Source: Dimorphilus gyrociliatus (taxonomy: Eukaryota; Annelida; Polychaeta; Dinophilidae). Taken from it: 64,000 nt of DNA. The DNA lies in contig CAJFCJ010000015.1 of NCBI GenBank assembly GCA_904063045.1, forward strand, positions 1,247,034-1,311,033, in the 5' to 3' direction. Below are positions 27,414-37,611 of the stretch, piece after piece. Position 1 is the stretch's first letter. Each line of letters starts with the position of its first letter. The notes under the pieces were generated by a model. The model saw nothing but the letters and a program-made list of their open reading frames with translations, was not told the DNA's origin and did not search any database. The position numbers were made by a program, and so were the translations under genes.

Positions 27414-27577
27414 GTCGCCATTCGACTGCAAACAGATTCACTAGCCAACTGCAATTTGTCGCCAGTCGCCTACAGCGCCATCTACGTTTTAATTTACCGG
27501 TAGCGACGTCTATTGCGCAAGGAATAATAAAAATTATATTTCTGTTATTGCACGTTTATTCGTCAACAAAAAAACAT

Positions 27578-29531
27578 TTAGACATTTTTTTGTCCGCTCA
27601 GGATGAAATTAAGTAAATCGATACGAGTTGCTATTCCATAGATCATTGATTTCTTAACTTGGCTTCCGCATGATTTATCTGTTGGAATGAGGAAGTCGTT
27701 ATCAGATAATAATTTCTTAAGAGATATAAAAACTTACAAAAGCGTTGATCGTGAACAACAACGACGAAATGATCCGTGTCCAGCATTCTAGAAAGATTGT
27801 AAAGAGAAGAACTGATATTGATCGTCTTAAATTGCCTGAATAGAGCTTTGTGAACGGGTTCGCTAGCCTTAACTTTCCCCTTTACCATTAAAGAATGGAT
27901 GTGGCCAAGTGTTACCATTCCCATAACCTCTCCAGCATCATCAACAACAGGCATTTGGTCAAAGCCGTCTCTGTTTAGGATTTGTAATGTTTCTTCCAAT
28001 GACACGTCCGGGTGAACCGTGACAGCCGCATCTAAATTTAATTGAGTTACTTTTAGATCAGCCCACCAGGATTTCTTTGCGTCATCTTCTAATTGTTCCT
28101 CAATAAAACCTCTTTCCGCCATCCATTCGTCAGCCAAAAACTTGGACATGTAATTACGCAATGAATCAGGTAAAATAACTACGCATCTTTGGCCTTTCCC
28201 CAATTTGTAATGTTGAATAGCTTTAAGAGCAGAAGCCATTATGGCGCCTGAGCTACCACCGCATAATAATCCCTCCTCTTTAATCAATCGGCGACACATA
28301 AGGAAAGATTCTTTATCCACAGATTTGTACCACTTATCAACCAACTTTTTATGGAAAAGGGATAAAATATTGTGTTCCTAATGAGTATTATATCAATTTT
28401 TAGAAAAAAATAACTTACAGAACGATCCAAAACCGTTGGAATGAAATCATATCCTATACCCTCTATTTCGTACCCAGTTATTTCTGTCTTGTTCAGTTCT
28501 TCAGGTTCAGCAAGAATCGATCCAAATGGATCAACACCAACCACCTTCGCATTAGGACAAACCATTTTAATTTTTCGACAAATTCCAGTAATTTGTCCCC
28601 CAGTTCCAGCGCCACAAACCACTAGGTCGACCTTGTCTATAAAATAAATAAATAGAATGATGAGAAAACTAGCAATAAAAGTAAACTGACTATCGCAAGC
28701 ATCCAATATCTCTTGTGCTGTTCCATCGAAATGCGCCAGAGGATTACTTTCATTTCTGTATTGATCCAATATATGGCTGTTCGGGATCTCATCTAACAAC
28801 TTTTTCGCAACGCTTACATGTGATTCAGGAGAATCAAATGAAGCTGATGTCGGGGTTCTGACGATTTCAGCACCCAAGGCTCTTAACACGTTCACCTTCT
28901 CCATGCTCATCTTCTCCGGCATAACAATAACACATCTGTAGCCCTTTACAGCACAAGCCAAAGCTAATCCAATTCCGGTGTTACCGGAAGTCGCCTCGAT
29001 AAGCGTATCACCGGGCTTTATCCTACACTTTGCTTCAGCATCTTGTATCATTCTTAAAGCAATTCTGTCCTTGACCGACCCTCCAGCGTTGAAAAATTCA
29101 CATTTGGCAACTTAAGCGTAAAATTTCCAATAATTAAGATTGTTCACTTAAAGAATGTAATCAACTTACGCAAATCGCATTGAATGCCCAAACTGTTTCC
29201 TATTGAGTTGACCTTTACGAGCGGCGTATTCCCGATAGCATTCAAAATGTTTGGGAGAATCTTGATATTTCTTTCACTAAAAATTAGATAAATTCATGAG
29301 ATGAAAAGATAATCATCATGTTTAAAAACACTAACCATTTTTTATGAATATGTGGAGAATCTTTCAAAGAATTTCCTAACTCGAAAGTACATCTGCGTGA
29401 TATGAATGACTTTTTATCTTATCTATTTACATGTCATATAAAGCGATTACGAACTTTTGAGGAAGATCCGGTCTAGCCCAAGTAACATTTCCGTCGGAAT
29501 CCTTTAGGGTTGCACTGAAGTCGAAACTCAT
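27578..29531 (-). CDS. CBS: Cystathionine beta-synthase
   Basis: PLP enzyme that condenses serine and homocysteine to cystathionine (transsulfuration, also H2S production), cytosolic. Exons in phase: 29531-29455, 29392-29336, 29276-29170, 29110-28691, 28636-28419, 28344-27738 and 27678-27578; 528 aa versus about 551 in human. The N-terminal heme-binding segment keeps the Cys and His ligands (QKCTFELG ... DSPHIHKK). The PLP lysine is in [11 protein letters not shown]. The phosphate loop is SGNTGIG, and GAGTGG and [15 protein letters not shown] are intact. The C-terminal regulatory part carries two CBS motifs ([20 protein letters not shown] and [14 protein letters not shown]). The last exon must be read in the +1 frame relative to the apparent open frame (donor after CGC TTT T), which restores the second CBS motif. 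A splice-acceptor-like TTCCAG sits 3 nt before the start codon. It is followed downstream by PLC-beta on the same strand, 164 bp away. Confidence 0.96.
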
Positions 29532-30344
29532 TGACTGGAATTAGTTGTTTATATATATTGTAATGCTGTGTAATTGATGTTATGCATATATATGCATGTA
29601 TAACATCATTTACTCGTTTAACTAAAAATAGTATCTATGAAATCGATAATGTTTCAAAGTTGGACGAATGATCAGTTTTCACAACTAGGACACGTTAAAA
29701 ATTGGTAGATATGTCAGATCAAACAAAAAGTAATTAGGTTTTTTAATAACATTTCCGAGGAATTTTTCAGTAGCACCATACCCCTTATAAAAAAAGCATA
29801 TCGAATTATCATTTCTGGCTCAAGAGCTGGTCAAATTTATCTGTTAACTGCGTATTATCATCTATAAGCAGATCAAACTCTTGTCCTACAAATTTAAAAG
29901 CATGCTGCCTGTAAACTCTAAGGCAGAAATATACCTGTCTGGACTTCATGTTCTAGATGGATTATATAATGTTTAATATTTTAAACTTGAAAACAATTAA
30001 TGACAATTTTAACATACCAAATAATAGCTCAAACTTTAATTAACGAATTAAAGATACACTGCGAAATAAGGTAGAAACTATAGCACAAAGACGGCACTGA
30101 TTGTAATTGAAAAAATTCTTTTGCAGAAAAGAAAGGGAAAATAAAACAATCACAGTATGTAATTACATACGCTTAGAAAGATTCGGCCTTGAATATGTGA
30201 ATAACGTAAAACTGATTCTGATAAGAAACAATGACACGTGGGATGTCACGTGAATTTTACGTTCCAATAATAGGTGGCGTTATCAATTTTCTATTATCAT
30301 CTGTCAACGCCGTTGGCCTTAATATAACATTCTACATTTCCATT
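29532..30344. other. Divergent spacer between CBS and HD-domain gene
   Basis: Contains the candidate microprotein gene (29809-29949, minus), a possible donor for its 5' UTR intron near 30018, and two perfect CACGTG E-boxes at 30235-30240 and 30247-30252 just upstream of the HD-domain gene; the second lies in GTCACGTGA, close to the CLEAR/TFEB consensus. Confidence 0.45.
29809..29949 (-). CDS. Candidate microprotein, 46 aa
   Basis: Uninterrupted frame from ATG 29949 to TGA 29809. It begins MKSRQVYFCLRVYRQHAFKF and continues with an acidic/polar GQEFDLLIDDNTQLTDKFDQ before ending LLSQK. The composition is balanced and unlike the AT-driven nonsense frames nearby, with little Asn/Ile/Tyr bias. 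A splice-acceptor sequence (atccatctag) lies 3 nt upstream of the ATG, and a plausible donor (TTATTTG|GTATGT) lies about 65 nt farther upstream, as for a 5' UTR intron. I recognise no family. It could also be the last exon of a gene whose earlier exons I missed. Confidence 0.35.
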   Translation of the reverse strand: MKSRQVYFCLRVYRQHAFKFVGQEFDLLIDDNTQLTDKFDQLLSQK

Positions 30345-31111
30345 ATGACATCTACTGAAGAAAAAGTAGCTAACATATTTGGCCTCTACGAAAAATATGG
30401 CACAGAGAATTATATTGGTGAAAAAGTAACTCAAATAGAACATGCAACGCAATGCGCAATGTTAGCCGAAAAAGCTGGGGAATCGGATGAAGCAAGTCTT
30501 TTCTCTCTTTTTCTTTTTCTTTCTTCCTTGCTTTTTTCAACTTTCTCTTTTATCAATAATTTATTGAAATAGCATTTGTTGACTTCCATAGACGATATTA
30601 GCGGCCTTTTTACACGACATTGGTCATTTGATTGGTCAGGACGATTCGAATTTCAAACCGATGATTACTGGCGAAATTCGACTGGGAGCAAAACGTCACG
30701 AAGAAATCGGAGCGGATTTCCTGGAGAACTTAGGCCTAACTAACAGCTTTACATCAATAATTAGACATCATGTGAACGCAAAACGTTATCTCTGCTATAA
30801 AAATATGACATATTTCAAAAGTCAGTTTATAGATAATTAAATATTTTCATTATTCTTTCTTTTTTGAAAGAAATCTATAAATATATCGATAATTTTTCTT
30901 TATAGAATTATCAGACGCAAGCAAAATGACATTAGAGCATCAAGGCGGCAAGATGACTGGTCCAGAAGCGGAAGAATTCGAAAAGCATCCAAAATTTAAC
31001 TCTATTCTAAAAATGAGAGGATGGGATGAGGAGGCTAAGGTGGTTGGAATGAAAATTGATCCTCTACATAAATACCAACGATTAATGATAAATTATCTAA
31101 GTTCCTTGTAG
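30345..31111 (+). CDS. HD-domain oxygenase, PhnZ/TmpB-like
   Basis: Exons 30345-30491, 30592-30820 and 30906-31111 join in phase to 193 aa. The start MTSTEEKVANIFGLYEKYG was preferred to an upstream in-frame ATG because family proteins begin near it. It has the HD-domain metal ligands: TQIEHATQC (first His), then FLHDIGH (HD and following His), a His in the AKRHEEIG segment, IIRHHVNAKRYL, and a C-terminal MTLEHQGGKMTGPEAEEFEK block typical of the PhnZ/TmpB group of mixed-valent di-iron oxygenases. Bacterial members oxidise hydroxy-phosphonates; the substrate here is unknown. The Tyr and Glu just upstream (YGTENYIGEKV) may be the family's substrate-binding/lid residues (inference from memory). 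The first intron starts with GC (GAA|GCAAGT), required to keep the ETILAAFLHD frame. Confidence 0.85.
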
Positions 31112-31390
31112 CCAATACAAAAAAAATTTGATATAATTAAAACGAAACTATATAAATGTATAGTATTTATATTCTTCAATTAACAAATCGATAATAATGT
31201 ATTAACTACCCTCAAGGTCATATAGGCTTTTCGAAACAAAGTAAATCTAAACAATCCAAACTATGCAGTCTTTAGTAGTCTAAATGACTCACAATATTCG
31301 CTACTGCCCTCTACAACAATTGAATTATAATTGAAACTGAGAAGTATTCTGTCTTGATTTACAGACCAAGTTTGAGATTTGCCACACAAT

Positions 31391-31936
31391 ATGAGTAATT
31401 ATCGTCTTTTACGAAGAGAAGTTGAAGATAGTGAAAAACGTATTGAAATTAAAGTTTATCGAACTACTAGGGGTGTCAGACATGTTGGATTTGCTGTTTT
31501 TATTGATGATAAATGGAGGTACACACTGGATTATGGACCAGCTGATTATATATTAGGAATCATTGGGTCAAGAGCCCAGATTAAAGTAAATATCATGTCC
31601 GATAAGCCTACAGATGTAAAAACCGCTGGAATTCAATATTTATATACCCGAAATGAGCCTAACTGGAAACAAAAAGCCTTATCTAAAATAGACGAACTTT
31701 TACAACCCACAAACGAAATTTACAAACTTTTTAGTACTAATTGTTCAAATGAAGTTCGACAAAAAATAAATAAGGATGACCCAGGTGGAAATCAAATTCT
31801 TAAAGAAGCAGAAACGATTCAGTCGGGTTTGATTGTTGGTGGTGCCGTCGGTTGTGCTATAGTTGTAGGAGTGTCAGCGTTGGTATCACGTCATTTGAAA
31901 AAGGACAAAGAAAAAGAAAGGGAAACCCGTTATTAA
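31391..31936 (+). CDS. Putative NlpC/P60-fold protein (LRAT/PLAAT-like) with C-terminal TM anchor
   Basis: Intronless, 181 aa, starting MSNYRLLRREVEDSEKRIEI; the frame is open a little upstream without another ATG. Weak but suggestive landmarks are a His in RHVGFAVFIDDKW followed by LDYGP, a later Cys in FSTNCSNEVRQKI, and a C-terminal hydrophobic anchor (GLIVGGAVGCAIVVGVSALV) followed by a basic tail. LRAT/PLAAT acyltransferases and thiolesterases show the same order: His early, NC motif later, then a membrane anchor. The second catalytic His of that family is not evident, so it may be a divergent or inactive relative, or a different papain-like fold. A splice-acceptor-like TTACAG lies 26 nt before the ATG. 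Single-exon structure among multi-exon neighbours could mean retroposition. Confidence 0.6.
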   Translation: MSNYRLLRREVEDSEKRIEIKVYRTTRGVRHVGFAVFIDDKWRYTLDYGPADYILGIIGSRAQIKVNIMSDKPTDVKTAGIQYLYTRNEPNWKQKALSKIDELLQPTNEIYKLFSTNCSNEVRQKINKDDPGGNQILKEAETIQSGLIVGGAVGCAIVVGVSALVSRHLKKDKEKERETRY

Positions 31937-32887
31937 AGATAGACTCTATATTTCTCAAAATTAAGCAATTTAAATGATATGATATAATATGATAATTCTA
32001 ACAATAACACGCTAGATAAGAGAGTTGTCCTTATATATATATATATATGTATCATTGATCAGAGTTAGGCATAATCTATTCATTGGTCCATATAATTAAT
32101 ATTTTATTCTAACCATTTCTTCCATCATTTAAAAGGGATTGATGCACTTGAAGTTGTAGAATTTTTAACTGGCTCTAAGCATTAAAATAAACTATAAAAA
32201 AAAAAAAACAGAAAAAATCAATTAATTTGTTGGAGAAAACTTGGAAAAGCCAAATAGAGTAGAAACTCTTACAAACGACGCCCTTCGTATTTAACGGTCC
32301 TACACTATTGATTAGTTAGTTACTGTGGCGTTGTATCTGTCGGTAAGTTTACGCTAAAATAAATAATGCTTTGTAGGAGACTAGGGTAGTTTTCACTCGT
32401 GCTGTTTATAACCGATAACGGAAGAATATTTTATGCACTTCCGTTTTACTTTCCTTTTTCTTGTTCTTACGTTGAACGATCAGCTGTATTTTATGGATAG
32501 ATAAGTCGTTGACCTGACTCAGCAGGGAAAGGTGGAAGTGGGAGAGGGGAAATGACCTTATGGGGGTTGCTGACAATGTCAATAATATATATTATAGTTT
32601 GCTGTGGAAGATCGATACAATCTGGTTCCTTCTTTGACCAGCATTAAACAGATGCCAACAAATGATTCTAAATTTCCTCTATTAATCATTTATACCGTAG
32701 TTTTTCTAGCCTTAAAAAGATGTAGATGATAATTTTTCCATTTCTCACACAAACTATTCCCCATATAGGAACATGGACGATTAATGAGGTAGATTATCTT
32801 AGATATTTGGAATAAATATACAATAAATCAGAAACGTATTAATTATGATTCTTACCGCGAGATGTCGCCAGTGGTTGGTCCTAAAAA
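31937..32887. other. Spacer before COMMD1
   Basis: Contains a (TA)n run near 32033-32047, an AATAAA-type signal near 32185 for the upstream gene, and AT-rich sequence with a slightly GC-richer part near 32500-32580. No gene seen. Confidence 0.5.
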
Positions 32888-33596
32888 ATGGACGATATAG
32901 GGGAGGAGAAGAAATTACAAGGCTTGCTAAATGGTATTTTTAAGAGAGATTACCAGGGTCAAGAGGAATATAATGATGATTTCTTATATGAGCAGTTATA
33001 TCAAAATTTAGATCGAAAAGAATTTGACGATTTTATTAGGAAATTAAGGGGTATTGTGAACGTAAGTTTTGTCCCTTTAGTCGTATAATTTCTTTAACAA
33101 CTCCTTTGAAAATTCAGAGCATGGCTAATACAAATATGGATCAGGACCAGGCAGAAACGTTTCTTAAAGCTCAAGCAAAAAAAAGGGGGGGCGTTATAAC
33201 ATCAGACCGTGTGGAGGTTGTCTTAAAATTCTGGCGAAACCACAAAGAGAAAATACATTCACAGATAATTTCTCGCACTAATTGGAATGGTTTAACCAAA
33301 TGGAAATTAGATATAAACTCATATAGTTCAACAAAAATAATAAATCAGCCAGTGGCAGTCCTACAATTTGATACAAAATCTGATAATAATCAGGTAAAAA
33401 AGAAATAAACACATTTCATAATTCACTCTGAAAATTTATTTTTATTTCAAAATTATTTCATAAAATTAAGCCAAAAAATTGTTCATTTCCTATACAGAAA
33501 GAAACGTTACGGGTAGAGATTGATGGCAAGGCCATGCACAACGTTCTCGAACAATTGGATAACATTGAGGACCAATTGCAAAAACTCGGTAACTGA
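32888..33596 (+). CDS. COMMD1: COMM domain-containing protein 1
   Basis: Subunit of the CCC/Commander complex that works with retriever in endosomal recycling; in mammals it also influences copper transport, NF-kB and ENaC. Exons 32888-33061, 33118-33393 and 33498-33596 join in phase 0 to 182 aa (human 190). The whole protein lines up: LQGLLNGIFKRDYQG, FDDFIRKLRGIVN, SMANTNMDQDQAETFLKAQ, KKRGGVITSDR, VVLKFWRNHKEKIH, RTNWNGLTKWKLDI, and the C-terminal COMM domain ending in KETLRVEIDGKAMHNVLEQL. AATAAA at 33648-33653. Confidence 0.96.
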
Positions 33597-33996
33597 GTAA
33601 TTATTAGTGTGTACATAATAATTGCAACAAATAATATTTAGTCTATTAATAAACTAAATTATAACAATTATCTTATAATAAAAACAGCACCGCTGTAAAA
33701 AAAAACACATTTCTCATTCAATCAAAAATTCTCTTCTTCAGAAATGCTAAAAAGTATCTTTTAAAGATCCAATATTTTCTACTCTTGGAATGATTTCTTT
33801 TTAATGCCTTTTAAAATGTAAAACCAAGCTTTAAAATGAAAAAAAAAAACAATAAATAAAACACAGATAAAAGTCGATTATAGCGACTAGAAAGCATCCA
33901 AGTTGAGGTCTCATCATTATTATTCGTTTAGAACAGAATAAAATGGAATATCTTTTGAAATATAAAACCATCAAGCTCGCATCGTATATATTATGT
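33597..33996. other. Short convergent 3' spacer
   Basis: Lies between the COMMD1 stop and the stop of the minus-strand Ig gene. It holds the COMMD1 AATAAA (33648) and A-rich tracts. Nothing else seen. Confidence 0.6.
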
Positions 33997-34903
33997 TCAA
34001 ACGTTACGTTCTGGTTCAAGAGCTCTGCTTCGATCTGCTACATCATCATTTTCTTCTTCAAGCTTTCCACCTATAAATTCGGTTTATTTTAGATTGTAAT
34101 GATGAATATTATATAAGAAATAATTACTTGCTACTTTGTCAGTTGTTCTAAATCTTAGTGTGTAAGTTAAAGCCAGAGCAATCAGACCAAACGTTGCACC
34201 AACGCCAACAAGAATGCAAGTTAGGAGAGGCAAGTTATGAGGCAATTCACTGTCAACTGCGACAGAAATAAGTAATTAACGATATATTCTGATATGTATA
34301 TATTATATTTACCAATGTAGGCAGCCATTGTTTTAAGTAGTACAACAGTTTCGCCGTCATCTTCAACAAGTCTGGCTACTTCGCAAGAGAATACACCTGT
34401 ATGATTAACAATTGTTGGGTGCAGGGAAATGGCACCTAATCGCTGATGTCGAATACTGTTTGCAAAACGTCTTCCGGCTGGCGATGGCGCAGAAAAACCG
34501 CCTTTAGTAAAGCTTGAAGAGAACTGAACATATATAGGCTGGAAATTATGACGCCACGAGACTTGTAATAAACCATCAGTCGAGTTCTCCAATAAATCTG
34601 TACAATCCAACCATAAAACGGAACCAGCAGTGGCGGTCAAAAACTGCTTGACAGCTAGGATATTTATAATAATAATAAAGCGATTAATATAATTTAAATA
34701 GCAACTTAATTAGCCGTCTTACATATTATTGTCGGTATCCTCCCACGAATGTAAAAAGGTAACTGTAAGCTCTGGGCGATAAATAGTACAAAGAGTAATA
34801 CAGTAATAATAATCATCTGGAATACGACATGGCGTCTTGGAGATTCCCTCTTTTGCGGATACAAGCGCGTCTCTGACGTTTCTGAGTGATTAAAAATGAA
34901 CAT
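33997..34903 (-). CDS. Single-Ig type I membrane protein (Ig gene B)
   Basis: Exons 34903 (or 34816)-34723, 34654-34313, 34256-34128 and 34070-33997 join in phase. The internal ATG at 34816 gives the better signal peptide (MIIITVLLFVLFIAQSLQLP, 212 aa) and sits directly after an acceptor-like TATTCCAG; the outer ATG gives 241 aa with a charged N-terminal extension. One V-like Ig domain follows (GSVLWLDC ... QVSWRHNFQP ... HTGVFSCEVARL), then a TM segment (LPLLTCILVGVGATFGLIAL) and a short acidic tail ending in LEPERNV. Its 5' end is only 22-109 bp from the stop of the next upstream Ig gene, so the two may be cotranscribed. Ligand and function unknown. Confidence 0.85.
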
Positions 34904-34925
34904 TAATTTCTAAGCAATTGGAGCA

Positions 34926-36298
34926 TCATCTTTTTTTTCCTTTACCCTTTTTCTCCACCAATTTTTCTGTCAAATTTTTATTATCATTATCATCAGCAGT
35001 AACTGTTTTATTATAGTCTATATTATGATTAAAGCCATTCTTTCCTTTGGTATACCCATTCTTTTTATTGCAATGATTCTCATTTATGTTATGATTCGTT
35101 TCAGTTACATGCACTTTAACAGATTTCTCCTCTTCCCTCGAAGGGATATGAACTGCAATAAGCATAAAAAAACACATGCAAAGATGCCAAATGCAAAAGT
35201 TTAGGCTTAAAATAAACAATTTGCTTTTCTTTTTTTTTGCACTTACCGTCCAATTCTAAGTTTTTTCTTTGGCTTGCAAAACAAACTAGAGCTACGACAA
35301 AAACTCCCCCCATAATCGCTCCAAAAATAACCAGAGGAACATCGCGTGGATGCAAGCCACTTAGTTCAGGGAAGATATCGTCTTGGTCAGGTATTTCAGG
35401 CATATCTTCTGGACGTACATCCAGAACGAAATGTAATGCTGAAACATGTTTCTTGCCATTGAAAGTTGGGTGGGTAGCTACGCAACGGAATCGGGAATTG
35501 TTAGCTTTTGAAGTGACAAACAGGTGGGTAACAGAGGCCATTGTATAATCGGACTTGGCAAATGCATCCATTGGAATGGGAACATATGAGTCATTTGGAG
35601 TGTCTGCTGATGTGGCCTCCCATCGTAACATGACTGGAGGCATTGCATATGGAGCTGAACAAGTAAAACTTCGAACTAGACTTGGATTAGTAACTTTGCC
35701 ATGTCTCGGAAAGAGATTTGGTACCTTAACTGCCGGTGGAACGTGTACATTCACTTTTATAGAAGATCTTGTGCCGCTAAAAGTCGTGCAATACCAAATA
35801 CCATTATCATTTGGAAAAATAGTTCTCTTTATATGAAGATTATATTGAAGAAGAGAATGATTTCCACGTATCTCCATTCTACCTCTATTCAAAAAGTCAA
35901 TTGTTCGATTATGAGCAATAATTGAATTCATGTTCGATTCCATCCACATAGGTACGCCATTCATGCTTGAATCAGGTAAAAGTTTCAAGGAGCAGTTTAA
36001 CGTAACACTTTGGCCCTCAGTAACATTTATTTCCTTTTCTTTTATATCGGTTGTTTTTATACCCAATTTTCCATTAGCTAAGTCTTTCAGAGTTTGTATG
36101 TCCATATCGGGATTTGGAAATACAGCTTCTACACCCGTTATTGAAGGAACTAAATATATAAAATATTCAGTTATACAGTAATTGAAGTAGAATTGAAAAC
36201 TGTATTTTAAATTACATACCGATATGATAGCAGACCCAAGTGAGCATTACATAAATCAGAAGACCCAGAGTATTGCATTGATTGAGAGATTCTGTCAT
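34926..36298 (-). CDS. Two-Ig type I membrane receptor (Ig gene A)
   Basis: Exons 36298-36220, 36149-35247 and 35152-34926 join in phase to 402 aa. The signal-like N-terminus contains NTLGLLIYVMLTWVCYHI. Ig domain 1: EGQSVTLNCSLK ... WMESN ... NDNGIWYCTTF. Ig domain 2: LVRSFTCSAPYAMPPVMLRWE ... NSRFRCVATHP. A TM helix follows (PLVIFGAIMGGVFVVALVCF), then a long Asn/Lys-rich cytoplasmic tail with no ITIM or ITAM that I can see, ending KGKGKKR. It resembles nectin/CADM- or beat/side-like adhesion receptors only in general layout. Divergent from the sushi/mucin gene at 38011; directly followed by Ig gene B. Confidence 0.9.
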
Positions 36299-36617
36299 TA
36301 TTCTAGGTCAGATTTCCGTTAAGTAAGCAAAATATTAATAGTTGAAGGCCCAGGCTCTATTAAAAACGAAAAAAAAAATTCCAAACATTACGAAATAGTT
36401 CTCTGTATTTTTCTTTTTTAAGTAGAAATTTCTTTGTAATTCCTTTGTTTTTATCTCAATAACAGAGAGAGAGAGACAAAGTTTAAAGAAAATGGTTCAA
36501 CTACGCAGATATAAGAGTATCGTTTTTCAAACTTATAGTAGCCTACGACATAAACAATAACAATTCTATAGTTCGCCTACTTTTAAAACATAGAGATATT
36601 GTTGAGTTGATCGAATG

Positions 36618-36648
36618 AAGATCAGCACTCTTCTAGTGACTACACACT
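36618..36648 (+). repeat. 31-bp direct repeat, copy 1
   Basis: Shares GCACTCTT and GACTACACACT blocks with copy 2 at 37581-37611; three mismatches in 31 positions. It lies about 320 bp upstream of the Ig gene A start. Confidence 0.8.
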
Positions 36649-37580
36649 AAGAAGAGATTAAATATATGACGTAAAAGTATTTATACACACCAAGTACAAT
36701 CTAAAAGGGGAGATGGATAGTTAATTATTGTTGTAGAAGCCGGTATTAAAATCAGTTTAATCTGTACAACATACTAATTCCTCGATATATATAGATAAAA
36801 TTAATTAATATCTGTTTTTCTGTTTCCTATCCGTAGCCGGTTACTAGGTTCTGTTGTAGAATTTATTGGCCGCGCCTTTTCATAAAATAATATTTACCTC
36901 CTGAATAAAGGCAAACAATCAAAAGATCGGGTTTTTAAATAAGATGTCGGTGGTATTCCGATCCTGTTTCGATCGTTCGTTATCGTCTACACATCAGAAT
37001 GTATAGAGAAAATCGCTTCTGATTTTATTCTTTACATTCAAACAAATATCGCCAGAGACCTTCCGATTCCTCCTCGACCAATCGTGCCCCTTTTGTCATT
37101 ATTTGTTATCGCAACGCCTATTGGCCGATTTTTAATTCATTAGTAATCACAAAATGCTCTTCCTATTATTTGCTATATAACTATGGTCGAGAAATTGTTT
37201 ATTAAGAAAAAGTAAAATGTATAATTTTCCCTTTAAATTTTTTTTTACTAAAAAATGATTTATTGGCTTATTTGGTTGAAAAGTATAGTTTTAACCTCCA
37301 TATGACTTATTGACGCTGACTTGACTGCCATCTGGAGTTTTCTCACTAAAGAGGCATAGAATGGGGGCGTAAAAATTTGATACCACTTTTGAGAGATTTA
37401 TAGAAAACTCGATGCTGCCATCTGCCGCTTCATTGTTTCAGTTAATAAATCAAAAAAGATTGCACCTCTTGAATCTTTTTTCAGAACGGTACAGCTGGCA
37501 CAAAAATCTTTGAATACTATTAACTATTAGCATTTACGATTGTTTAAGACATTTAAAGCTTTGAGAAAAATGGCGAAATA

Positions 37581-37611
37581 AAGATGAGCACTCTTTTAGC
37601 GACTACACACT
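37581..37611 (+). repeat. 31-bp direct repeat, copy 2
   Basis: Same orientation as copy 1, about 400 bp upstream of the sushi/mucin gene start. Flanking sequences are not similar, so the conserved unit is confined to the 31 bp. Confidence 0.8.

Noticed and set aside
27643..27678. Apparent early CBS stop giving a truncated C-terminus
   Set aside because: Using the GTAAGT donor one base later shifts into the frame that encodes the conserved second CBS motif, so the protein is full length.
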